Shown here in pieces: positions 23,387-33,800 of a stretch of 64,000 nucleotides of DNA; position 1 is the stretch's first letter; each line of letters starts with the position of its first letter. The DNA lies in contig QPMI01000484.1 in assembly GCA_004431415.1 (NCBI GenBank), positions 202,437 to 266,436 of the forward strand, read 5' to 3'. The stretch is from Cyanophora paradoxa. Lineage: Eukaryota; Glaucocystophyceae; Cyanophorales; Cyanophoraceae. The position numbers and the translations under genes are program-made. The notes below the pieces were generated by a model, which worked only from the letters and a program-made list of their open reading frames with translations, was not told where the DNA came from and made no database searches.

Positions 23387-23987
23387 TTCGTGTGGCGCAC
23401 AAGCAGGCCTAGTGAGCGAGAATCCGTAAGGCTGCGGCCCTGGCTGCGGCTGTGTCCGACTGCCGCATTTGCATGCGCAGTCCGCGCGCGCGGCTGCAAG
23501 CGCCGGACCAGCCTGGCAGCTCGCCGACCAACTGCCTTATACTGCCAGTGCGGCTGCGGCCGCGGCTACCGAAGCGCTGCGGCAGTGCGCTGCGTCGCGC
23601 ATGCATGCGCAAGCTGCGGCATGACGCTCTAGAGGCCGGGGGGGGGGGGGGGGCGGGGGGGGGACGGTCCAAAGTTCTATATTTAGACGTACATGCAGAT
23701 CCCAATTGCAATTCGTTATAAGCCCGGTCCCCAGCCCAATATATATATGCATGCGTATATGCACATACCTTTGCCGTACCCACCATAGCTACCTCGCGGC
23801 CCTCCTCGCTGCTGCAGCGCCGGCTAGCTGCGCACTGGCATGACTAGTACTGCGCGTACGTATACGTAGTATACCGATCGCGCGATGATCATGACCAGGC
23901 CAAGGCCTGCAGCAGCTGACGTTGTCCGGCAAGCGGGTCCTGCTGTCTGGCCGCCTCTCGCTCGCTAGGCCTGTTTGTTCCAGACCG
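23387..23987. promoter_or_regulatory. centre of the palindrome: shared upstream region of the two cyclase genes
   Basis: The two cyclase genes start at 23,386 (minus) and 23,988 (plus), so this 601-bp spacer holds both promoters. The outermost bases are still mirrored (AGGCCTAGTGAGCGAGA near 23,406 against AGGCCTAGCGAGCGAGA read on the minus strand near 23,970), but the middle is unique, with CG-rich tandem GCTGCGGC words, a G tract at 23,638-23,665 and an AT-richer part with TATATATATGCATGC near 23,740. No gene is seen. Confidence 0.55.
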
Positions 23988-26900
23988 ATGCCGAGGCCTG
24001 GAGTGGTCCCGGGCCAAGGCGGCGGTCCAGCCGCAGCAGCGACAGCGGCCGGCGCCGGCGCTGCAGCGGCTGCACGACACAACCTGCAATCGCTCGGGCG
24101 GAGCAGTTCTGACAGCGACGCGGGACCTGCAAATGCCGCGATTGCAATACTTTCGCGGAAAGACCTTGCAACGCCCTCATCAACGGGCGAGAGCGCTAGC
24201 ATGCGCAGCAGCGCTAGCCGGAAAGTGCTTGCGAAGTCACCATCGATGGTCGGGGACAGCCGCGGGGGCAACTGCGTGAACCTCGAACTCGCGTCCAAGA
24301 CCCACGCGCAGCAGGAGCGATCAGCGGCGCTGCCGTACGTGCCGGCGTCGCTCCTGGCGCGGAGCCTCCCCGCGCTCGGCGAGCTGCAGGGCGGCGCCCG
24401 CTCCGCCATCGCGTCGGAGCGCGGCGCGGCCCTCTTCGTCGACGTCGCCGGCTTCTCGCAGCTCGCGCGCTCCCTCGCCCGCTCCGACGCCGCCCACGGC
24501 GCGGAGAAGGTGCGGCCCCGCGCACGGCGCTGCCGCCCGGACCCGCGCGAAGGCTGACGGAGCACGCGCGCGCGCGCAGCTGACGTCGCAGCTGAACCTC
24601 TTCCTGCAGCAGCTCATCTCGCGGCTGCACGCGCGCGGGGCGGAGGTGCTGCTCTTCCTCGGGGACGCGCTGGTGGCGTTCGTGCCAGCGGCGGCGGCGG
24701 GCGGCGCGGCGGCGCTGCGCGACGCGGCGCGGCTCGCCGTCGAGGCCGCCCTCGACGTCCGCGGCATCGCCTTCGAGCGCGCCGGCGTCGCCCTCCGCTC
24801 CCACACCGGCTGCGGTCCGCCCCGCCCCGCCCGCCCCGCCCCGCCCGCCCCGCCCCGCCCCGCCCCGCCGGCGCCGACGCGGGCGCAGGGGCCGGCGAGC
24901 TGCAGACGTACCTCGTGCGGGCGGGCGAGCGGGCGGGCCAGCTGCTCTTTGCCGGCGACCTCGTCGCCCAGGCGCGCCGCCCCTCAGATCTGATCTGATC
25001 CGATCCGATCTGAGCTGAGCGGGGCGGCGCGCAGGTGGCGGCGGCGCAGCGGGCGAGCAAGGACGAGGAGATCGTCGTCTCCGCGGAGATGTACGCCCTG
25101 CTGGAGGGGTACGACGCGGAGCCCGTCCCGCCCGTCGCCGGCCGATCCCTCTACCGCCTCTCCATCCCGCACGGCAAGCCCGATCGCGAATCTTCTCCTC
25201 GATGCCGCTCGCCGCCTCGGCGGACGCCCCTCCCGGCGGCGGCGGCGGCGCCCCGGCCGGGGGCGTGTGCGGCTGCGGGGCGCCGCTGCGGGCCTCGACG
25301 GAGGCCGACGCGGCGGCCCTCGCGCCCTTCGCCGGCGAGCTCCTCTCCCTCGCACCCGGTGCCCGCCGCACGCGCCGCGCCGCGCCGCGGGGCGCCGCGC
25401 CGGCCTCACGCGGGCGGGCCCGCAGCGGCCGGGGCGGGGCGGGGCGCCAGCTTCTTCGGCGACGACATCCGCCGCATCGTCGTCCTCTTCGGTCCGCGCG
25501 CCGCCCCAGCGCGCCCGTCCCGGCCCCGGCCCGTCTGTGGACTTGGGTGACGAGTCCGTACCCCGCGCAGCGTCGTTCCCCGAGCTGGACCTGGCGGTCG
25601 CGGCCGGCGAGGGGAAGCACAGCGGGCGCTCCGCGCGGCACGCGGCGCGCTTCGCTCAGGTCGTGCGCTCCGTGCACCGGGCGACGGCCGAGTACGAGGG
25701 CAGCGTCAACAAGATCGTCATGTGCGCATGCGCCCTTTCCCGCCACCCCCCTGCCCCCCTCCCCCCCCCTCCCCCCCGCCCCCCCTTTATCCCTCCCCAT
25801 CCCAACCCTCCTTGCCCATCCCGCTTTCCCTCCCCCCCTCTCTTGCCCCAGTACGTTACCCCCACTTGCCCATCCCGCTTCCCCCCTCCCCCCATTCACG
25901 CAATCCCCCTATCCCCCCTCCCATTCCTTCCTCTACCCCCCCTCCCCCCCCCGGCCCCTGACGCCCTTCGGGCAGCGACGACAAGGGGGCGAGCGCGCTG
26001 CTCGCGTTCGGGATCAACCAGCACAGCCACGAGGACGACGACGGCGCGCCCTTGGCTCTAGCTTCTCGCCCTGCGCTCTCTGCGGCGCCGCCGGCGCTGA
26101 TCGACGCGGCCGGCGGGCAGAGCGGGCGGTGCGGCTGGCGCTGGCGCTCCAGGAGTGGTTCGCCGCCTCCTCCGCCCCCTTCGCCTGCGGCGTGCGCCAC
26201 GCCCCCGCCCCGCTCGCCTCCCCTCTGCCGCCCCGACCGTCGGGCGGGGTGGGGCGCAGGTGGCGGCTGGGCGGTCCTTCTGCGGGAGCCTCGGCGCGCC
26301 GTGCAGGAAGGAGTACGCCGTGATCGGCGATTGCGTAGTGCGGGCGCCCCGGGCCCGCCCCGTCCCTCGCCCGCCGCCGAGCCTCGGAGCGCAGATCATC
26401 GCCGCGCGCCTCATGAGCGCCGCGCGGGAGGCGGTCGCCGCGGAGCGGGACCCGGGCCCGGCCGCGGCGCAGCAGCGGGTCTTCTGCGACGCCAGCGTCG
26501 TGGCCGCCATCAAGGACCGCGGCAGGCCGTCGGTTCGAATCCCGACGGCCCCGGATTTGGCTTGCGCTGAGCGCTCGCGATCGCAGGGCCTCTCGTTCGC
26601 GGGCCTGCCGCCGGTGCTCGCTAAAGGCTTCCAAGACCCGCTCCACGCGTACAGCCCGTCGCGCAGCGATCAGCATCCCGCGCGAAACGCGGAGAGGCGA
26701 GTCGAGCATGCTCCGCGTGCTCTGCGCCTCTCTGGACCTGTTCACGAGGCCTTTAGGCGCTCACTTGCGCTTCGCCTCGCAGGCCGCTCGCCACGGATCG
26801 AGAAGGGGCAGGAGATCCGGATGGGGTACGCTGTTTCCTTCGTCGCCTCGACTGCAAATCCAAGGCTCATTCGAACGCAGCCGGAGGCAATCGGAGGCCT

Positions 26901-29900
26901 AGGATTACTGGGAGCGGCCTCGGACGACCCGGTGACTCCCTCGGGGAACGGTGGTCGGAGGGCGCCGCACGCCTGCGTCGGACGGTGCGCCCTCGCGCGC
27001 GCGCGGGCCCGTGTCGATATGCGAACTTCCGACTGAATTTCCGACGCAGCGGGGAGGAGCTGGGGCGGGCGCTGGCGGCTGTGGATCGCCTCTGCGCCGA
27101 GGGCGAGGGCGGCACGGTCGTCATCGAAGGCCCCGCCGGCGCGCGCGCGCCCCCAATCGCTCTGCTTTGCCGGAGCGTCTGCCGAGCGCCGCTGCGGCGC
27201 GCAGGGTACGGCAAGTCGCGGCTGCTGCAGGAGGTGACGCGGGAGTGCGCGGCGCGGGGCGTCCGCGTCCTGCGCGCCGACGCCACGGCCGTCGAGGTCC
27301 GCCGGGGCCGCCGCCGCCCGGCCCGCTGCGCCCCGCCCGCCGCCGCCGCCGGCGCCGACCGACGCCGACGGCGGGGCAGGAGTCGACGCCGCTGTGGGGC
27401 CTGCGGGGCCTCCTCGCGTCCGTGGCCGACGTGTCGAGCGGGGAGGCGCTACGGAGGGACCTCGCCGGCCGCGGCCTCGCCAGCGCCGCCGACGCCAAGC
27501 TCTTCTGGGACTGCCTCTTCGGCGCCTTCGGTGCGCCCCGTTTCTCGCGTCGTCGATCCCGAGCCGAGCCGCCGCCGCCGCCAACGCGGCCGCGTCGGGG
27601 TCGCCAGCGAGCGGCGCGGGGCCGGCCGCGAGCATCGACGGCAAGGCTGCTTCGGTTCAGATGTCCTTCAGGGTCCGGAACAAGCTGCCTCTGTACGGCC
27701 CGCTTCCCTTCTTCGGCGCGGGGTCGGTCGCCCGCCTGTCCAACGCGTTCTCGCGGTGAGCTGCAGCCCCCCGGCCCGCCCCCGCTCGCAAACTCCATCG
27801 TGCATCTCGTTTCGCGAACTCTGCGGCTCGAAGGCTTGTTCTGGCTTTGGAGCAAGGAGGAACCTCGTCAGCGGTTGGTGCCGAGCGTGAGCCCGTTGAC
27901 ACTGCGGAGCCTGCACCGCTAGCTGTAGCTGTCGCGCACCCCGCACCCGCCAAGCGCGTCGCCATAGTGCTCGAGGTTCGCGTCGTGCTGCCGCATCTCT
28001 ATCTGGTCCACTAACCGCCGTCGCCGTCCGCCGCGCAGGACGCCCACTGGTCCGTTTGTTTGATCACGGGAACCCCGCGTCCCCGCCTCTGTGCTGTCTA
28101 AGGATGCTTCTCGCAGGCTGGACTCGGCGAGCTGGTTCGTGGTGCGCTGCGTGCGCGACACCGTCCGCTCGGCGCTGCTCGTCATCGCGTCGCGGCCCAT
28201 GCCGCCTGCCTCCGTCCCCCGCGACTACCTCATCCTATCAGGGCAGGTGCGATCGTATTAGCGCTGCTTGCGTTTGTTGGGCCTCGGCACTGAACGGGAC
28301 GGGTACAGCTGGACGACACGGCGGTCCATCTTACGGGCGGCGGAGGCGGGGAGGAAGGGCCGAGGCTGCCTCTAGCCGCAGCAGCCAGCAACGGCAGCCC
28401 TCAGAGAATTATGGACGATGGCGAGCAGCCGGTCCGGATGAAGGCGGCCGCTCTCCCAAGCGCGGGCTCGGGCCGCGAGGACAACGCCATCGGACACGCG
28501 TACGGAGCCAGGAGGCCATCCAGAGCTAGAACGCCGACCGAATCCAGAATGCAAAGCGAGCAGGCGGCGCAGATGATGAAAGAGGGAACCGGTATGGCCA
28601 CTCTCTCGCTGCAGCTGGGCTCGGATCGGTTGGAAGAGGGCGGCGATGGGGTCGGATCCGGGGCAAGAACGCCATCCGGGCGCACAGCGTCAACCGGTCC
28701 CAAGACTCCAACCGGGCGCAAAGCGTCAACCGGACGCAAAACGCCAACCGGGTCCAAAACGCCAACTGGAACCGAAACGCCACCCGAGGCCAAACTGCCA
28801 TCTCCCTCAATGCCCAAGCTCGACCCGATCTTCCACGACGGGATGCTCCCGCCCCTTCGCCACCCCGTGCAGGCGCGCCCGCTGCTGCCTCCGCCCCGCC
28901 CCGCCCCGCCCGGCCCTCGCTTCCACTCGCTGCGCCCCGCCCGGCCTCAACCGTCCCCACAGGTCTCCCTCATCCGCCTCGGGCCCCTCCCGCCCGACGC
29001 GGCTCGCGCCCTCTTCCTCGTGCGCCCCCTCAGCTCAGATCAGATCGGATCAGATCTGACCTGACGCCGCTCGCGCAGAGCCTCGCGGAGCGCATGTCCG
29101 TGCGGCTCCCGCCGGTGCGCGCGCGCCCTCCCTCGCCCCAGCGCGCCGCTGCTCCGGATCCGTCGCCAATGCCGGTGGCGGCAGGCGGCGGCGGAGTCGG
29201 TGCTGGCGAAGGCGGCCGGCGTGCCTCTCTTTCTCGTCGAGCTCTGCCGCCACTCCCTCGCCGGCCCCGCCGCCCCCGACTTCGTCGTCCCGGACTCCAT
29301 CCAGGTACCCCCCCCCCCCCCCCCCGCCCCGCCTGATCGCAACGCGGCGCGCAGCAAATCGTGCTGGCGAGGACGGACCGGCTGCCGGCGCGCGCGCAGG
29401 CGGTGCTGAAGGTGGCCGCCACGCTGGGCTCGGGCTTCACGGCCGAGTCCGTGTGGGCCGTCGCGGGCGGCGCCAGCAGCCCCGAGCGCGTCCGCCGCGC
29501 CTTCCGCACCCTCCGCGCCGCCAACCTCATCCTGGTGCCTATCGCAGCCGCTCGCCGCGCCTCCGCGCGTTTGTTGACGGCGGCGGCAGGAGCGGGAGGG
29601 GGGCCCGGCGCCGCCCAAAGAGATCGAAGACCTCGACGAGGGGGACGAGGACGACGAGGAGGACGGGGGACAGCCGGCGGCGGCCTGGCCCCCGCTGGAC
29701 CTGCCCTTCTCGTTCTTTCACGCCCTCACGCGGGTCCGCACGCGCTCCTTTGTGAATGTAGGTGCTTTAGCTAAACGGGCGGGCTCGGCGGCAGGACGCG
29801 GTGTACAACGCGATGCTGAGGACGCAGCGGCGGGAGCTGCACGCGGCCGCCGGCCGCTGGCTCGAGGCGCGCTCCAAAGACGACGGCCACGACCTCGCCG

Positions 29901-32900
29901 CCCTCGCGTGCGCCCTGGCCCCGCCCTGCGCGCCCCCAATTTCCACATTTCCGACGAGCCGCGCGCGGCCGGTGCGCGTGTGCAGGATGCACTACCGGCT
30001 CGGCGGGATGCCGGAGAAGGCGCTGGGGTACCTCGTGCGCGCCGCCGAGCACGCGATGGCCACCAACGCACTGGCCGAGGCCGGTGCGCGAATTTCCCTC
30101 GAATTTCCGCCCGCCCCGCCCGCCCGCCCGCCCACGCGCTTCGGCAGCGCGGCTCAACGCGGAGGTCGTGGAGGCGATCGACGGGCTGGGGCTGGCGGGG
30201 CCCGACGCGCCGCCCGTGCCCCGGGCCGCCCGCGCGGAGGCCGAGGCCCCCGCCGGCCGCCGTCCAAGCGAAGTCGACCCCTCCGCGACGCCGGGCGGCC
30301 CCGGCAAGCAGGCGGCGTGGGCTGTCGTGCGTGGTTGCGCCCTTCGAAGCTGGGCCCTTGTGTGCTACTACGAGGGCAAGTTCCAAGCCGCCCAGGAGCT
30401 CGCCGTGCGCTGTACCCCCCTCGAGCCTGCCGCTTCTTTTTTGACGTGTGGGCAGGCGGCGAGCCTGGAGACTCTTGGGGAGCCGCTCGCGCAGAACATG
30501 CGGTCGCCGCTGGCGCTCGCCCGGGCGCTGTTCAAGGTCTGGCGCCTCGGCCAGCAGAAATCCGACGCGGCGCCCCCGACGAAAGCTGCCGCCGACCTCC
30601 TCGCGAGCCCGACGCTCCTCGCCCGGCGCCAGGCAATCCTCGAGTCCTCTCTAATTGTCCTCTGGTGCGAATTTGGAGCTCTCCATCTCGCCCCTTCCTT
30701 CCCGTCGCGGCGCTAACGTCGAGATCATAGCGCCGTCCTTATAAATCACTTAGTCCTAAGCTTCCTTATAAATCACTCAGTCCTAAACCCTTTTTATGTT
30801 CAGGTCGCTCTCTCGCATCGGGGCGAACCACGCGCGTTCGAAGGAGCAGCACGCTCGGCTCATCACGCCCATATCGCGGGCGTACGAGATCAGCCTCGGC
30901 ACGCCCGGCGAGGCCCTCGGTCTCGCCGACGTTCGTGTCCGCGGGAACTTCACAGGTCCGACTCTCTTGCAAAGAAAGACCTAGAGCTCTGGTTTGAGAT
31001 AATTGAAGTCTTCTATGTCCTACTCTTCAACGAGAGTCTTGAAGACCATCTAATTTATAATTATAACCCGTCTAACCCATCTACCTACGCTGCTGCATCG
31101 ACCTTCGCTATCTGAGATCGCCTGACTCGTATGGATACTATTACTCCAGTGATGCTGGACGCGATACGATACTATTCTGCCGATTCTTAGCTTTAATTTT
31201 AGTAGTTCTTAGCTAATCTGAGCCTTCTATTTATTTATGCAGTGATGCTGGACGCGCTGGGAGGCCGCGGGCGGGCGCGCGCCCTCCTCGACGGGGTCGG
31301 GGCGCTGGCGGAGCGGCTCGGCGGCGGCCTCGCGAGCATGTCCGTGTGCCACCAGCGCGGCATGCAGCTCTGCCGCGAGGGCCGGTGCGCCTTGTAGAAC
31401 TGCCAGCTGCCCAAATAAACCGCCGCCTCTTGCAAGCACATATCGCCGCTCCTTGCACATAAGTATCATATCGACCGTAGACACAACACATTCGACCCCG
31501 GCCCAGCCCGCGCCGGCTCGCCCCTAGCTGCGCCTCACCGCTCACCTTCGACTATGGCCAGGTTCACGGAGGGCGTGGAGGCGTTTGCACGGACGGTGGG
31601 GCTCGGAGGGGACCACCCCGACAACCTCAACAACCGCTCTTCCCTCGGCCTTGCCCTCCTCCTCACGGTCCCCGAACCCGAAGGCTTAAACTTCGACCTC
31701 GATTTCAGCGCTGAGTTTTCAGCGCAGGGCAACCTCGCGGCGTCGGAGCGCACGTACGAGGAGGCCGCCACCTTCAACTCGCGCCTCGGCCTCTCCGAGA
31801 CCTGTGCGCCCAGTGCAATTTTCGCAAGCCGCGACATGAATGTCTAGACATATTCTATCTATCTATCTATCTATCTATCGATCGATCGATCGATCGATCT
31901 ATCTATCTATCGCCTCTCCGAGACCTGTCCGCCCCGCCTCCGCCCCCGATACGGAGCCGCCGCGGCCTCTGATTCTTGACACGTGCGCGCAGTTGTGGCG
32001 ACGTGCACCGCGGTCAAGTGCCTCGCGGCGCTCCTGCAGGGCCACTAAGACCGGGCCGACGCCCTCTTCCAGCGCTCCCGCGCCGTGCGCCCCTTCAGTT
32101 ACTTCAAAGTCCAGCCTTGACTTTAATCATGAGAGTTCTGACTCTGAACTTTCCCCGTCTCAGACTCTGTCCGAGGAGCGCATCGGCCGCGCGTGGTACA
32201 TGCAGACCACCGGACTGGCCGGCGCCGTGCGTTCGCTTCGTTTCATGCGCGCGCGCCGCGCCGCGCGCGGAATTCATTCTAAACGCAACTATATATGAGG
32301 GCCATTATATGAGATAGGTGCTGGCGTGGCGCGCCGGGGACACTCTTCCATTACTATTAGACAATACTATAAGATTACCATTACTATACAGGCAACCTAT
32401 ACGGTGCAACCTACTATACTACTACTAACTGATTGCTATCTCTCTCTGTAGGTGCTGGCGTGGCACGCCGGGGACGCCCTCGCCGCCCTCCGCTTCTTCG
32501 AGGGGGCAGCCGCCTTCCTCGCCAACGAGATGCGGACCCTCCTCTGGCACCGGATCCGTGAGCTCTGATTTCGAACTTCCTGTCTAAGCTTCCTGTTCCA
32601 ACTACGATTCCATGATCTAAATTTAGCTAGCTATAGTTCCCTCGCCTCCATCCTACCTCTGGCACCGGATCCGTGAGCTCTACTCTCCCTCTGTCTTCTA
32701 GATCTTCTAGCTTCCTATGCCTGTCTAAAGATCTATCTATCTCTTAGCTTCTATGATCTAACTAACCAACATAATCTAACTAATGAGCTTGAATCTAACT
32801 AAATTAAATATCTATCTATGATCTCTAAGCTAGTTCCTCTGGCACCGAATCCGTGAGCTTCGAATTAGAATTTCTTTCTATGTCTTCCTTCGAGCCTAAA

Positions 32901-33757
32901 GCTTGTCTAAATTAAAGCTTCCTTGATTTGAATTTGCAGTCTTCCCCCTCGCTGTCTTCCTTCAGGCTTTTCGCCGACTGACCCCGGCGCCCCGCGCGCG
33001 CGCGCGCGCGCGCTGCGGCAGTCCTCCCGATCCTCCTGAGTGACTTCGCTCTAACTAACTTATCTATTTATGATCCAACTGACTAATCTTTCTAACTAAC
33101 TATTTATATATGATCTAAGTAGCTAATCTAATCTAACTATCTAACTCATCCCCGGCAGTCCTCCCGATCCTCCTCTGTGACTTCGCTCTGTGGTGGCTGG
33201 ACAGCGCCCGCGCGGCGGAGGCGGAGGCGGAGGCGGGGGCGGGGGCGGGCCGCGCCCGACGCCCCGCCCCGCCCGCCGGCCTCTGGGGCCGCCTCTGCGG
33301 CCGCTCGCGTGCACGTGGCGGCCCTCGCGTGGACCCCTGGCAGCTCGACCCGGCGGCGCCTGCGCCGGCGCCGGCGCCGGCGCTCCCCGCGGAGCTGTCG
33401 GACGTGCGGCGGGCCGAGGCGTTCGCCCGGCGGGCGGCCGCGCTGCTCTCCGAAGCCTCCCGGCGGCGCCTGTCCGCTCTGGCGCCCTTTGTGGAGCTGG
33501 CGGCCGCGCACCTCGGCCGCCCGGGCCGCCGCGCCGGGCGGCTTCGGGCGGCGAGGGACGCGTTCGGGCGGAGCGGTCTGCGGCCGTGGGAGGCGGCGGC
33601 GGGCCTGCAGCTCGCCCGCTGGGCCGGCGACGCGGCGGAGGCGGCGGCGGCGTCGGAGGCGGCCGCCCGCGTGGCGCGCGAGGCCGGCCTCCGCGCCCCG
33701 CTCGCCGCGGGAGAAAGTGGCCCTTCGCCGGCCGCGGTCGTCTCACTCTGGGTCTAG
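23988..33757 (+). CDS. soluble adenylyl cyclase, ADCY10-like, copy 2
   Basis: It has the same order of domains as copy 1. The start ATG at 23,988 (MPRPGVVPGQGGG) is chosen because it matches the start of copy 1; an upstream in-frame ATG at 23,922 is possible. C1 spans about 24,330-25,190 with FVDVAGFS and FLGDALVAF, both metal-binding Asp present. C2 spans about 25,450-26,520 with YEGSVNKIVM, CGSLGAPCRKEYAVIGDCVV and RVFCDASVVAAIKDRG. The ATPase follows (27,050-27,540: TVVIEGPAG, then GYGKSRLLQEVTRECAARGV), then LARTDRLPARAQAVLKVAAT and TPR-like helices from 29,800, ending in LAAAHLGRPGRRAG...VVSLWV at 33,757. A copy-specific Thr-Pro repeat lies near 28,665-28,795. Both copies look full length, but I could not join every exon. 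Confidence 0.75.
24983..25020. repeat. GATCTGATCC-type intron repeat in copy 2
   Basis: Tandem GATCTGATC and GATCCGATC words, the mirror of 22,321-22,357. Confidence 0.65.
28665..28795 (+). repeat. tandem Thr-Pro-Gly coding repeat specific to cyclase copy 2
   Basis: About 18-bp units encode variations of GRKTPTG / GRKASTG / GSKTPTG in the linker before the segment IFHDGMLPPLRHPVQARP. The matching linker of copy 1 (about 18,610-18,740) has only ASPKLNTTRTPSEAGTPKRE, without the tandem array. TP/SP-rich linkers are often phosphorylated; here that is inference. Confidence 0.6.
29031..29065. repeat. GATCTGATCC-type intron repeat, second site in copy 2
   Basis: It mirrors 18,373-18,408; the repeat begins directly after the exon encoding LFLVRPL. 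Confidence 0.65.
31857..31912. repeat. CTAT/CGAT microsatellite in a cyclase intron
   Basis: Runs of CTAT with an internal block of ATCG units. It is the counterpart of the GATA repeat at 15,731-15,795. Confidence 0.8.
32542..32860 (+). repeat. three copies of an exon end plus splice donor inside an intron
   Basis: CTCTGGCACCGGATCCGTGA, the end of the exon encoding LLWHRI with its GTGAGC donor, occurs at 32,542 and again at 32,657 and (one change) 32,837. The mirror intron of copy 1 has two copies (15,066-15,090 and 15,244-15,270). The intron grew by tandem duplication that included the donor site. Confidence 0.7.
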
Positions 33758-33800
33758 CCCGCCCGAGGAGGCATTACGCCATTATCAATATATATGTATC

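Larger units (their letters stand above)
14285..23400 (-). repeat. left arm of the 20-kb imperfect palindrome (adenylyl cyclase copy 1)
   Basis: Read on the minus strand, this arm aligns along its length with the plus strand of about 23,975-33,800. Stretches around the first cyclase exon (22,690-22,990 against 24,320-24,655) are almost base-identical, while many introns and the region 14.9-17.1 kb differ by indels and substitutions. Homology continues about 45 bp past the stop codons and then ends. Confidence 0.85.
23975..33800 (+). repeat. right arm of the 20-kb imperfect palindrome (adenylyl cyclase copy 2)
   Basis: It is the reverse complement of about 14,285-23,400, and longer mainly through intron insertions between 30.7 and 33.1 kb. 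Patchy identity, near-perfect in some exons and poor in others, suggests an old duplication with gene conversion or selection on exons. Confidence 0.85.
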
